The position numbers were made by a program, and so were the translations under genes. A model generated the notes under the pieces. It was not told the DNA's origin, searched no databases, and worked only from the letters and a program-made list of their open reading frames with translations. Shown here one piece after another: positions 7,637-14,841 of a stretch of DNA of 64,000 nt. Origin of the DNA: Glutamicibacter sp002979865 (GTDB lineage Bacteria > Actinomycetota > Actinomycetes > Actinomycetales > Micrococcaceae); the NCBI RefSeq assembly GCF_050030965.1, contig NZ_CP188297.1, positions 3,596,001 to 3,660,000 on the forward strand, written 5' to 3'. The first letter of the stretch is position 1. The number at the start of each line of letters is the position of its first letter.

Positions 7637-7843
7637 TCAGGGGCCGGGGACGCCCTGGACGATCTCAATGGCGCGCTTGTAGAGGTCACCGCGAGCCAAA
7701 GCCAGGCCTACATGTTCAAGCTTGTGCGTCGCTTCTGCAGGGCTTACGCCGGGGATCATTTGTGCAACTACGTCGGCTAGGTTCTCGATGAATTCCGAGT
7801 CGGCTGGCGTTGCTTCGGTGGCCTGGTTATCGTGGTTTTCCAT
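7637..7843 (-). CDS. Hypothetical phage protein, 68 aa
   Basis: A small acidic helical protein with a hydrophobic patch (FIENLADVVAQMIPG, residues 18-32). It lies between the hairpin at 7885-7914 and the replication gene, so it is probably in the same transcript as the latter. No Cys, no membrane segment, no family recognised. Confidence 0.5.
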   Translation of the reverse strand: MENHDNQATEATPADSEFIENLADVVAQMIPGVSPAEATHKLEHVGLALARGDLYKRAIEIVQGVPGP

Positions 7844-7884
7844 TGCGAGTGGTGGCCTTTCAAAAAGTGGAGTGGATGGAAATA

Positions 7885-7914
7885 ATTAGTGAGACCCACT
7901 TGGGCCTCACTAAT
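7885..7914 (-). terminator. Hairpin (terminator-like) inside the phage operon
   Basis: ATTAGTGAG (7885-7893) pairs with CTCACTAAT (7906-7914), with an inner CCC/GGG pairing. Read leftward it is followed by TTATTT, so it may end some transcripts coming from the ssb side before the gene at 7637. Confidence 0.55.
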
Positions 7915-7935
7915 CATCACTTGTTGATCCGACAA

Positions 7936-8073
7936 CTAGTCGCTGCAGCCGCCGCATTCGCCGGTCTGTGACACGGGCCGGTCACACGAACCGCAGAGGT
8001 CGGTTCGCACCTTGGCCGGTGTCAGGCGTGGCTTTGGCGGCTTCAAGGCAATCACTGGGATGGGCAAGGTCAC
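7936..8073 (-). CDS. 45-aa zinc-ribbon micro-protein
   Basis: A GTG at 8073 overlaps the preceding TGA (GTGTGA) and opens 45 codons ending at TAG 7936-7938. The C-terminal half has two C-x2-C pairs (CGSC and CGGC) 12 residues apart, a classic zinc-ribbon arrangement. The N-terminus is Pro/Lys-rich. Its coupled start, the clean metal site and its place in a packed operon support a real gene. It may bind nucleic acid or a host protein; no partner is known. Confidence 0.6.
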   Translation of the reverse strand: MTLPIPVIALKPPKPRLTPAKVRTDLCGSCDRPVSQTGECGGCSD

Positions 8074-8225
8074 ACAACCCCTTTCATCGTGGTCTTATCA
8101 ATTCGTTGCTGCGCTTCCCGGGCGAGCCGCGATCGCATGCTTTTGCGCTTGCGGTTCTTGGCCCGGTGGCGTGGCCACTCCGCGTTCGGGCGGTTGTAGC
8201 GTGGGATCGCTAGCTCTTTCTGCAA
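8070..8225 (-). CDS. 51-aa very basic phage protein, TTG start
   Basis: The frame is open to 8333, but the strongest ribosome site in the area (AGGAGG) lies just before a TTG at 8225, giving a 51-residue protein. The sequence is packed with Arg and Lys (RHRAKNRKRKSMRSRLAREAQQR), suggesting nucleic-acid binding. The stop overlaps the GTG of the zinc-ribbon gene. No family recognised. Confidence 0.5.
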   Translation of the reverse strand: MQKELAIPRYNRPNAEWPRHRAKNRKRKSMRSRLAREAQQRIDKTTMKGVV

Positions 8226-8296
8226 AACTTCCTCCTGATGGGTGCGCGTAACCGTTGCATAGTCACACGCACCCGGTTCAGCAGGTGGGAAGGAGT

Positions 8297-8821
8297 TTAG
8301 AAAGGTGGCTCGCTGGCCGGCGGGTTGCCCCATCCCCCGCTGACTGGAGGGCTGTTCCAGCCGCCACCGGAGCTTCCGCCAGCCGTGGACCCGTTGTTCC
8401 AGCCACCGTTTCCGCTACCGGCGTTGCCGCGGCCTGCAGCGCCTTCACCGTTGCCCCGCTGAGTGCGGGTGACCTTGGCAGAGGCGAAGCGCAGTGACGG
8501 GCCAATCTCGTCGACTTCCAGTTCCATGACGGTGCGTCGTTCGCCTTCCTTGGTGTCGTAGGAACGTGAGCGCAGGCGCCCCTGGGCGATGACTCGCATG
8601 CCCTTGGTGAGTGTTTCGGCCACGTTCTCGGCGGCTTCGCGCCAGACGCTAGAGCGGAGGAACAGGGCTTCCCCGTCTTTCCACTCGTTCGACTGCCGGT
8701 CAAACTCTCGCGGGGTCGAAGCAATCGTGAAGTTCGCAACCGCGGCCCCCGCCGGGGTGAAGCGCAGTTCCGGATCCGCGGTCAGGTTTCCAATGACGGT
8801 GATTACGGTCTCGCCTGCCAT
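8297..8821 (-). CDS. ssb: Single-stranded DNA-binding protein
   Basis: SSB coats single-stranded DNA during replication and recombination. Residues 1-112 form a typical OB fold, with the opening TVIGNLTADPELRFTPAGAAVANFTIAST and the WREAAENVAETLTKGMRVIAQGRL core. A Gly/Asn/Ser-rich linker follows. The tail ends in SEPPF, a less acidic version of the usual DDDIPF tip that recruits partner proteins. The length of 174 residues is normal. Start at 8821 behind GAAGGAGAA. The nearby recombinase and replication genes fit a phage SSB rather than the host copy. Confidence 0.95.
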   Translation of the reverse strand: MAGETVITVIGNLTADPELRFTPAGAAVANFTIASTPREFDRQSNEWKDGEALFLRSSVWREAAENVAETLTKGMRVIAQGRLRSRSYDTKEGERRTVMELEVDEIGPSLRFASAKVTRTQRGNGEGAAGRGNAGSGNGGWNNGSTAGGSSGGGWNSPPVSGGWGNPPASEPPF

Positions 8822-8823
8822 GC

Positions 8824-9222
8824 TTAGTTCTCCTTCTGGATGAGGTGTGGGTAGTGCTCTTGAATTCCTGCTTGGTAGCCGGCAACAGCCTTATGGAATG
8901 CTTCGGTGTGAGCGTTGATCTTGTTCGCCAGGTCGACGCACTTGGCGCTGTTGGCGAAGAATCGTCCAGTGTCGGTGAGGCTTGCCCCGAGGGTACGGAC
9001 TTTTCTTTGCCATTCGAGGACACTGGCCAGGGTGACTGGCAGCAGCCGGGGCTGCAGGTCGATCAGTTCCTCTACTCGGCTCCACTTGTTGACGTACCCG
9101 TCTCCGCCCAGCTTCGACAGCTGGACTGCCAGTGATTGTGCGTTGAAGTCGATGACTTCCCATTGGACGGCGGTCTTGGATTTGCCCAGGCGACAAGTCA
9201 TTCCTGGTTCGATGGCGATCAT
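8824..9222 (-). CDS. Hypothetical phage protein, 132 aa
   Basis: The start at 9222 overlaps the stop of the antirepressor gene (ATGA) and has AAAGG upstream; the stop is two bases before the ssb start region. An N-terminal beta-rich part (CRLGKSKTAVQWEVIDFNAQSLAVQL) resembles a small SH3-like barrel, and the C-terminal half is helical. Unknown function; likely co-translated with ssb. Confidence 0.65.
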   Translation of the reverse strand: MIAIEPGMTCRLGKSKTAVQWEVIDFNAQSLAVQLSKLGGDGYVNKWSRVEELIDLQPRLLPVTLASVLEWQRKVRTLGASLTDTGRFFANSAKCVDLANKINAHTEAFHKAVAGYQAGIQEHYPHLIQKEN

Positions 9223-10079
9223 TCGCTGCTTTCCTTTTCGTTGAGTAGGCGTGTGCGGATCCGGTCTAGCCCTTTACCGGTGACGCGGGTCTGCGGGTTG
9301 TTGGAGAGCTTCTTCTCGCCGGTTTGCTGGTCGGTGTAGGTTTTGGCTTTTTCGGTGAGCGTTTTCGCGTCAATCTGGGTTTGGTATGCACGGACCGAAC
9401 GAACTTTGCCTTTGGATCTTTCTTCGACCGTGGCTGCGGGCCGGAAGCACCATCCCCAGTCCAGGAGCTTCTTGATCAGCCGGTCTCCCCCGATCGTCAC
9501 GCCGCCTTCTTCGCTGATGACTTTGGCTGCGTCCCGGAAGGACAGTGAGCCGGTGGATGAGACGAGGTCAGTCCACGCGGATGCTTTTGGTTCCAGGACT
9601 GCGATCTTTTCGTCTTTGGCGGCGAGCTCAAGGTTTTTTCTGGCGATGATGCTTTGCGCTTTGACGACGGCCAGAGCCATGAACTCGTCTTCGTCGGCGG
9701 CTTGGGTGCTGTAGGTGCCGGTCTTGCGGATTGCGGGGAGAACCTCGTTGGTGATCCATCGGCGGAAGGTGCGTGCGATTTCGCCATTGGCCCGGATTAC
9801 GACTTCGTACATGCCGGACTCGTTGACGATCGTTGTTTCGCGCAGCTGCCCTCGCGAATTCTCAGCGTAGGTTTTTCCGACGGTCACTGGATCGATGCGG
9901 GTTGCGACGTCGCGCGGGTTCGAAATTTCGAGCACTGCGCACAAATCGTTGAGCACGAACCAAGGTTCGCCGTCGACCATTACTGTGCGGACGTCGTGGC
10001 CTGAGTATTCGAAGAGGCGGATTCCCTTGCTGAGTGTCTCTTCGGGTGTGGGCGGCATTCCGTAGGTTTGGGTCGTCAT
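9219..10079 (-). CDS. Phage antirepressor, BRO-N plus KilA-C/ANT domains
   Basis: Residues 20-115 are a BRO-N (Bro/Ant) domain: IRLFEYSGHDVRTVMVDGEPWFVLNDLCAVLEI…GMYEVVIRANGE…FRRWITNEVLPAIRKTG. The C-terminal part (about 165-270) resembles the phage antirepressor KilAC domain (SLSFRDAAKVISEEGG…LIKKLLDWGWC). A coiled segment joins them. Such proteins bind DNA or the lysogeny repressor and favour lytic growth. Start at 10079 behind AAAGGAAACTCCC. It overlaps the P22_AR_N-type gene, so two antirepressor-type genes are co-expressed. Confidence 0.9.
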   Translation of the reverse strand: MTTQTYGMPPTPEETLSKGIRLFEYSGHDVRTVMVDGEPWFVLNDLCAVLEISNPRDVATRIDPVTVGKTYAENSRGQLRETTIVNESGMYEVVIRANGEIARTFRRWITNEVLPAIRKTGTYSTQAADEDEFMALAVVKAQSIIARKNLELAAKDEKIAVLEPKASAWTDLVSSTGSLSFRDAAKVISEEGGVTIGGDRLIKKLLDWGWCFRPAATVEERSKGKVRSVRAYQTQIDAKTLTEKAKTYTDQQTGEKKLSNNPQTRVTGKGLDRIRTRLLNEKESSE

Positions 10080-10462
10080 GGGAGTTTCCTTTCCGGGGAT
10101 GCGAACGCGTGGTTGGCGTGTTCGGTGAGTGCGAGCATGGTTTCGGCTTGGTACCGGCGGAGTCGGGGTTCGGTCTGCTTGGGGACCTTGGTGAGTCTGG
10201 TGAGCCAGATTAGGAACGTGCCGGGGGTGGCTGTCTGCATCCGGAATTTTCGTCCGTCGGCGCCGCGCGCTAGGTGCAGGTCGACTTCAGCCCAGGCATT
10301 GCTCTTCAGGTGCGCGAGTGCGCTGGAATAGTCCAGTCCGAGGTCGGTGAAGATGTGCTTCATGATGATGCGTGGTTTGCCGTGGTCGTAGATCACCGGA
10401 ATGAGTGCGTCGGCGAAGCTGATGGTGGCGTTTTGTCCGCTTGGATCGATGACTCTATCCAT
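10076..10462 (-). CDS. P22 antirepressor N-domain-like protein
   Basis: The 128 residues resemble the N-terminal domain of P22-type antirepressors: residues 12-60 (ATISFADALIPVIYDHGKPRIIMKHIFTDLGLDYSSALAHL) and a central GTFLIWLTRLTKVPKQTEPRLRRYQAETM block, where the C-terminal 'L-x-K-x-P-x-x-x-R-P' pattern of the family is visible. The C-terminal effector domain seen in full-length relatives is absent; the adjoining BRO-ANT gene could supply it. Start at 10462 behind GAGATGGAGAACCCTC. Confidence 0.75.
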   Translation of the reverse strand: MDRVIDPSGQNATISFADALIPVIYDHGKPRIIMKHIFTDLGLDYSSALAHLKSNAWAEVDLHLARGADGRKFRMQTATPGTFLIWLTRLTKVPKQTEPRLRRYQAETMLALTEHANHAFASPERKLP

Positions 10463-10603
10463 GAGGGTTCTCCATCTCTGCCGGTAAATGTCTTTGGGTT
10501 GGTAGGTCCCACAGTTACGGGCTGAAAGTTTTTAGGGTGGTGGTGTTCGGCCGCGAGCTGGTTACTCGCATGAGGGGGCGGACGTACCAGGGAGTTGGTG
10601 CTG

Positions 10604-10633
10604 GAAGTGGCGGGGCGTTTGCCCCGCCACTTC
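10604..10633. terminator. Terminator hairpin after the SMC-like gene
   Basis: GAAGTGGCGGGGC (10604-10616) pairs with GCCCCGCCACTTC (10621-10633) around a GTTT loop. It lies 12 bases past the stop at 10645. The T run (TCTTTT) is on the plus-strand side, so leftward it is a hairpin without a T tail. Confidence 0.7.
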
Positions 10634-10644
10634 TCTTTTGCCGT

Positions 10645-11850
10645 TTAGGCGATCTTTCCGTCTTCGATGGTCCAGCCGAATTCGCCGGATTCGTCGACGA
10701 ATTCGACCCAGATCTGGAATCCGTTCTCGTCTCCGAGGTTTTGGAGTTCCTGGATGCCGTCGTTGTCCAGGTCGGATCCGTTGCGGATGATCATGACCTT
10801 CAGCTCGGGTTTCGAGGCGATGATCAGTCGGGCGGATGCGATGGTCTGTTCGCGGGTGGATGCCTTACGGAATGGGCGGCCGTGGAGCAGTACTCCTTCG
10901 TCGTCGAAGCTCATGCCGGGGACTGGGAAGTTTGCTGCGGCGAGGCCGTCGCTCTTCTTCTTGTCGATGTCGGCGATCTTCTGAGTGAGCGCTTTGGCTT
11001 GTTCCGCGGTCGCTTCGTATTGGAACTGCAGGGATCCGCGTTCTTGCTTCTTGCGTACGAGCCGGTTGGTTTCCTCTGCACCGTCGATCTTCAACTGAAT
11101 CTCAGCGAGGTCCACTTCCTCGGGCAGCTTGGATGCATCTTCCGAAGCTTCGACCGCTTTCCTCTCGACATCTGCGAGTTCTCGTTTGAGACGTTCGGCT
11201 TCGCTCTCCCAATGCTGGACGCTGCGGACGGTGTTCGAGATCTTCGTGTTGACTTCCTGCCCTGCCCGGTATTGGTCGAGCAGTTCGGAAACGCTCACCT
11301 CGGCAGCTGGCAGGTCGTCCGGGAATTCCTCGTACTGCTTCAGCTGAGCTTCGAAGTCGCCAACTCGCGTGTTGACGCGAGTGCGTTCTTCGAAGATCTG
11401 CTTCCGATCTAGCGCAAGCTCAGCTGGGTCGAAGGGCAGGTCGACCAGATTCAGGACCGCGGCCAGCTGCTTCTTGTCATCGAGCAGCGGGAATGCGCCG
11501 GCATCCATGCCCAGGGCGCCAAGCATGCCGTTCAGGGTTGCTTGGGCAACTTTCGTTCCGTCAGCAGTTTTGCCGGTCAGGGTGGAGGATCCGTCTGCTT
11601 TGTATTTGCGGATCAGCTGCATCCCGTTGTCGAGGACGTGGATGTTCTCTGCAGCCTTCTTGCCTTCGTGGACTGGGCGTGGCACGTCGCGTTTGTTGTG
11701 GCCGATGATGGTTGCTTCCAGCCCGTCGAGGACGCTGGACTTGCCTTGGGCGTTTCGTCCGCTGATGGCGACGAGGGAGCCTTTCGGTGCAATCTGCACG
11801 TAGTCCAAGCGCTGGAATCCGTTGAGGGTGATTTCTTGGGTCTTAGCCAT
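10645..11850 (-). CDS. SMC/RecF/SbcC-like ATPase of phage recombination
   Basis: Residues 1-45 form an AAA_23-type head with Walker A GRNAQGKSS at 31-39, after the strand VAISGRN. Residues 150-300 are a charged coiled coil (ELLDQYRAGQEVN…RKKQERGSLQF). The C-terminal head (325-370) has a signature-like ASTREQTIASARLIIASKPELKVMIIRNGSDLDNDG; a canonical Walker B Asp-Glu is not obvious. At 401 residues it is far shorter than SbcC. Such genes sit beside RecE/RecT pairs in actinobacterial prophages and may help load or clear DNA ends. No SbcD nuclease is present. Confidence 0.85.
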   Translation of the reverse strand: MAKTQEITLNGFQRLDYVQIAPKGSLVAISGRNAQGKSSVLDGLEATIIGHNKRDVPRPVHEGKKAAENIHVLDNGMQLIRKYKADGSSTLTGKTADGTKVAQATLNGMLGALGMDAGAFPLLDDKKQLAAVLNLVDLPFDPAELALDRKQIFEERTRVNTRVGDFEAQLKQYEEFPDDLPAAEVSVSELLDQYRAGQEVNTKISNTVRSVQHWESEAERLKRELADVERKAVEASEDASKLPEEVDLAEIQLKIDGAEETNRLVRKKQERGSLQFQYEATAEQAKALTQKIADIDKKKSDGLAAANFPVPGMSFDDEGVLLHGRPFRKASTREQTIASARLIIASKPELKVMIIRNGSDLDNDGIQELQNLGDENGFQIWVEFVDESGEFGWTIEDGKIA

Positions 11851-11880
11851 GATGGGAGTCTCCTAAATTGGGTGGTGTTG

Positions 11881-11905
11881 GTGGCCAGCTGGTGAGGCTG
11901 GCCAC
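11881..11905 (-). terminator. Hairpin after the recT gene
   Basis: GTGGCCAGC (11881-11889) pairs with GCTGGCCAC (11897-11905) around a seven-base loop, between recT's stop (11922) and the SMC-like gene's leader. There is no T run, so it may only attenuate or stabilise transcript ends. Confidence 0.4.
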
Positions 11906-11921
11906 CGGGGTCGGGGGTTGG

Positions 11922-12908
11922 TTACGACTGGGAGGCTTTCTGCCCTGCGGTGACGATGCGATCGAGGGTTTCGCGGTCCGCGCCCCATGCCTGGGCTTCG
12001 TTGTAGAGGCTTCGGAGTGCTACTGCATCACCTTCACGCTGTTCGATCTTCTCGTCCCAGGACAGCTCCAAGGCAGCAGGTGTTCCTTCGTCCTGGACCT
12101 CGCCGGTCTGCGTATCAACGTTGGCGCCGACCTCTTCAGGCTCTGGCGGCAAGGTCGTTGGTGCGGCTTGTGCCGGTTCTACGGTTGCGGCCGGCGCCGC
12201 GGCAGCTGGTGCAGCGGACTTTGCTGGCGCTTTGCGTGACATCTTGCGGGTCTTCACTGGTGCTTCTGTCGCGCTGCCAGCCGTCGGCTGCTCACCCAGG
12301 TCCTCAAGTTCCGATTCTTCAACCGAGTACGGTGAAATGCCGGAGAGCACTTCTGGGAACATTCGGCGGCATGCTTCAGTTGCCGCCTTGGCGTACAGCA
12401 TTTCCTGAGGGTTGGACTTGTACTTGGGGTTGCTGGTGTAACCGGCCGTCGCCGCACGCTGGATAGTCCAGGTGAACTCGTGCCATTCACTTTCGTCGCG
12501 GTGCCGGGCCCGGACAGTTACTGCTTCCGGTGTCGATGAAGCCTGGTCGAGCTTGTGGCCGTGGGATTTGACCAAGGCAACCATTGAGCGGGCGTACATT
12601 GCCGGAGAACCGTGGACGATGAACATCTGCTGGACGGACTGGAATGGGTCATAGCCGATCGATGCGCCGGCCATGATGATTGCGGTGACGTCCAGGGTCA
12701 GCTCGTCCAGGGATTTGAAGCTGCCCTTGCCTTTCGAACGCAGAGGCGTCGGGACAAAGTTGGACTGGGCCATGAAGCTGGCGATCTTGTTCGCGTGGCT
12801 GAGGGCGTTGACCCATGATTCGAGGCCTGCGATGCCGGCGGCGCCGGGCATCGTTGGCATGGCTAGTTCTGCGCTGGTCGGTGCAGGGTTTGCTGGCTGA
12901 ATGCTCAT
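11922..12908 (-). CDS. RecT-family single-strand annealing protein
   Basis: RecT-type proteins anneal complementary single strands after exonuclease resection. Residues 30-215 fit the family: MAQSNFVPTPLRSKG…SLDELTLDVTAIIMAGASIGYDPFQSVQQMFIVHGSPAMYARSMVALVKSHGH, then KATEACRRMFPEV near residue 185. The C-terminal third is a low-complexity Ala/Pro tail and a helical end, often used to contact SSB or the exonuclease. It lies next to the PD-(D/E)XK exonuclease, the standard RecE/RecT pair. Start at 12908 behind AAAAGGAAAGAG. Confidence 0.85.
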   Translation of the reverse strand: MSIQPANPAPTSAELAMPTMPGAAGIAGLESWVNALSHANKIASFMAQSNFVPTPLRSKGKGSFKSLDELTLDVTAIIMAGASIGYDPFQSVQQMFIVHGSPAMYARSMVALVKSHGHKLDQASSTPEAVTVRARHRDESEWHEFTWTIQRAATAGYTSNPKYKSNPQEMLYAKAATEACRRMFPEVLSGISPYSVEESELEDLGEQPTAGSATEAPVKTRKMSRKAPAKSAAPAAAAPAATVEPAQAAPTTLPPEPEEVGANVDTQTGEVQDEGTPAALELSWDEKIEQREGDAVALRSLYNEAQAWGADRETLDRIVTAGQKASQS

Positions 12909-12929
12909 GATTCTTCTCTTTCCTTTTAG

Positions 12930-13808
12930 TTAGGCAGCGTTGAGGGCGGGGACGGTGAGCGGTTCAAGCTTGATCTTTCCCCGCACTTTGGCGTCTTCAT
13001 GGACGGCCTTGGCGTGGAGGAAGTGCTGGAAGTGCTCGTCAATTTTTTCTGGGCTATCCGACAGCAGGTACAAGCTGCTGCCCAACGGCTCGTCTCCGTA
13101 CCTGGCGTTCTCCCCTTCGCGGTCCATGGGTGTCACGTGGGCTACGAATGCTTTGGAGACGGGCGGGATCGGCTTTTCGATTTCCCCGTCCATGTAGAAC
13201 TCGGCTCTGGCGTAGGCCGCGGTCTGCAGGGCCGTGTCCATGTAGACGCCTTTGGACGTTTTCAGATCCACTTCGATGACCCAGCCAGCTGCGATTTCCT
13301 CAGCAGTTTGCAGTAGTGGCGACTGGGCGAAGAGGTCAACTTTGCCGGAGTACCAATGCTCGCGGCTTCCGACGATGACTTCAGCCAGTACTGGGGTGAT
13401 CTGCCATTCTTCGAGGAATGCCAGGTATCCCTCGATGAACCCTTCGAGGTTCTCAGGCACGTCGGCTCCGCCGGTGAGGTTGATTTGTTCGGCGAGGTCG
13501 TGCACTGCCGTGCCGCGTTTCGCTGCTGCGTCGCGTTCACGGTTCGGGAGGAGCTGCAGGAATTTCAGTGACGGGTCATCCTTCTCGCCTGTGTAGCCGG
13601 ATTGCAGCCCTGTCAGATGGGTGGAATTGTTCGGGTCAAGGACCCACTGCGCTACGACGGTGCCGGCCCACCAGACGAGGGCTGGCTTTGGCACGCCTCC
13701 GCCGATGATCGTCGTTACGCCGCTGACTGGCTGGCCGTCGAGTTTGTAGCGGTGGCTTGATTCTTTGAATGTCAGCCCGCGTTCGATGGTTGCTGGGGTG
13801 GCAGTCAT
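12930..13808 (-). CDS. RecE/RecB-like PD-(D/E)XK exonuclease
   Basis: This is the partner nuclease of RecT, degrading duplex ends to give single strands. The motifs of the RecB/Cas4-like nuclease fold are present: H103 in RGTAVHDLAE, D158 in SGKVDLF, and D181-x-K183 in VIEVDLKTSKG, followed by a Q/Y helix (ALQTAAYARAEFY). The N-terminal SSHRYKLDGQPVSGVTTI is typical of phage members. Length 292 is normal. The ATG at 13808 overlaps the small membrane gene's stop (TAATG). Confidence 0.85.
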   Translation of the reverse strand: MTATPATIERGLTFKESSHRYKLDGQPVSGVTTIIGGGVPKPALVWWAGTVVAQWVLDPNNSTHLTGLQSGYTGEKDDPSLKFLQLLPNRERDAAAKRGTAVHDLAEQINLTGGADVPENLEGFIEGYLAFLEEWQITPVLAEVIVGSREHWYSGKVDLFAQSPLLQTAEEIAAGWVIEVDLKTSKGVYMDTALQTAAYARAEFYMDGEIEKPIPPVSKAFVAHVTPMDREGENARYGDEPLGSSLYLLSDSPEKIDEHFQHFLHAKAVHEDAKVRGKIKLEPLTVPALNAA

Positions 13809-13933
13809 TAGAGCGACGCCCCGTCGAGGAAGCCGGTGAGAATGATAGCGGCGAGGATGGTGAGACCTGCGAGAGTGTGGAGTACCCGTTCGCCACGTGA
13901 AGTGATAACGAGTTTTTGGGTGTGCTTGCCCAT
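13808..13933 (-). CDS. 41-aa single-pass membrane peptide of phage
   Basis: The ATG at 13933 is preceded by AAAGGAGACTCTACAA, a good ribosome site; the longer frame to 14116 has none and crosses the promoter. The peptide has a basic N-terminus (GKHTQKLVITSRGERV) and one hydrophobic helix (residues 19-37, HTLAGLTILAAIILTGFL). It is coupled to the exonuclease gene. Role unknown. Confidence 0.6.
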   Translation of the reverse strand: MGKHTQKLVITSRGERVLHTLAGLTILAAIILTGFLDGASL

Positions 13934-14038
13934 TTGTAGAGTCTCCTTTGAGGAATCCGGTTGGTGGCCGGTTGCGGTTGGTGGCCGCGGGTGGGACTTG
14001 GGAGTCACGGTGTTGTGGTTTTTAACCCCGTAATAATC

Positions 14039-14067
14039 AGCGTACACACATTCATTCAATCTGGCAA
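14039..14067 (-). promoter_or_regulatory. Probable leftward early promoter
   Basis: On the minus strand TTGCCA (14067-14062) and TACGCT (14044-14039) are spaced by exactly 17 bases. It lies about 100 bases upstream of the 41-aa membrane gene and would drive the exonuclease-recT-SMC operon. A near-palindrome TGATC-A-GATCA at 14125-14135 just upstream could be an operator. Confidence 0.6.
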
Positions 14068-14293
14068 GAACTTTTACTATTTCATTAAACCTAAGTCCAC
14101 TGACAGAATAGCTCACGCCCTGAATGATCAGATCAAACTGATAAGGTTATTGCCCGTGGGTGGATTGTAGAGTCTCCCCACACCGCAGGCGTTTTGATCT
14201 CCATCTCACGCCTGCAACAAGGCGCCACAGGCGCCACTGTGGCCGACTGGTAATCGACCACATCAGCCAGCACGGGGTGGTACCCAGCTGGCA

Positions 14294-14339
14294 GAAGTGC
14301 GGCGTTGTTGGGACTTGGGAGTTTCCGACGCCGCACTTC
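14294..14339 (-). terminator. Hairpin after the excisionase-like gene
   Basis: GAAGTGCGGCGT (14294-14305) pairs with ACGCCGCACTTC (14328-14339). The 22-base loop contains the ACTCCCAAGTCCC motif. It follows the stop at 14348 by nine bases. Without a T run it may be a terminator or a protein-bound RNA element. Confidence 0.5.
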
Positions 14340-14347
14340 GCTTTTAA

Positions 14348-14620
14348 CTAGACTGTTGCAGCGCCAGCGCGAGCCCTGCGTGATCTCGAAGTCCCCTGGA
14401 ACGCCAAAGCTTCCGACTCTACCTCAGGCGCCGAATCCGCCAGCCGCACACAACTCTCCAAGAATGCCTTGACCTGCGCCTCGGTGAAAAGAATCTTTCC
14501 GTGCTCGACCCGGGTATGTTCAATCTTCTTCTCACGTGCCAATTTGCGGATCGTCCACGGCGAGACCTTGCGGCGCAGCTCGACACTTACTTCTTCGGGC
14601 GAATACAGGGCAACGTTCAC
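14348..14620 (-). CDS. Excisionase/MerR-like helix-turn-helix protein
   Basis: The 90-residue protein opens with a HTH_17/excisionase-like domain: LYSPEEVSVELRRKVSPWTIRKLAREKKIEHTRVEHGKILFTEAQVKAFL (residues 5-54), including the wing that reads the minor groove. A basic Arg/Ala tail follows. Such proteins act as recombination directionality factors or regulators. The start overlaps the Cro-like gene's stop. Integrase is not adjacent, so a pure regulatory role is equally possible. Confidence 0.75.
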   Translation of the reverse strand: MNVALYSPEEVSVELRRKVSPWTIRKLAREKKIEHTRVEHGKILFTEAQVKAFLESCVRLADSAPEVESEALAFQGTSRSRRARAGAATV

Positions 14621-14841
14621 TTGCTGTCGCTCTGCTCGAATAGTGCCGTCGAAAGCTCCTCGTTAATGGTCTCGCTGATGCATTGCGCAACTTCGGGAGC
14701 TACTTCCCTGCGCCCGGTCATCAAATGGTAGAGATGCCCTGGCGTGACCGCGCAGCGAGCCGCGAGGGTCGTAATGGAGATGAGCTGAGCTTCGCCGGGC
14801 TTGGTGATGGCCCGTAGAAGCATCGGATTGCGGAGTTTCAT
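14617..14841 (-). CDS. Cro-like helix-turn-helix regulator
   Basis: I use the ATG at 14841 (AAGGACGGAA upstream); an upstream reading to 14907 adds an unlikely basic tail. Residues 18-55 (QLISITTLAARCAVTPGHLYHLMTGRREVAPEVAQCISETI) match an XRE-type HTH: a two-helix DNA-reading element then a dimer helix. It is the first gene of the leftward transcript and is divergent from the repressor-like gene, the usual layout of a Cro/CI switch. Confidence 0.7.
   Translation of the reverse strand: MKLRNPMLLRAITKPGEAQLISITTLAARCAVTPGHLYHLMTGRREVAPEVAQCISETINEELSTALFEQSDSK

Larger units (their letters stand above)
13940..14347 (-). promoter_or_regulatory. Phage early control region with repeated ACTCCCAAGTCCC motif
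   Basis: About 400 bases with no convincing gene. GGGACTTGGGAGT occurs at 13993-14005 and again at 14310-14322; a third, related CTTGGGAGTTCC is at 14851-14862 next to the Cro-like gene's start. A copy of the GGAGACTCTACAA leader appears at about 14165-14177 without a following start codon, suggesting a decayed gene. The segment also contains the promoter at 14039-14067. Confidence 0.45.

Noticed and set aside
10537..11412. 291-aa plus-strand frame over the SMC-like gene
   Set aside because: Shadow of the ATPase gene; it starts upstream of a terminator and has no motif.
14133..14336. 67-aa frame in the phage control region
   Set aside because: It crosses a hairpin and repeated motif, has no ribosome site and an unlikely composition.
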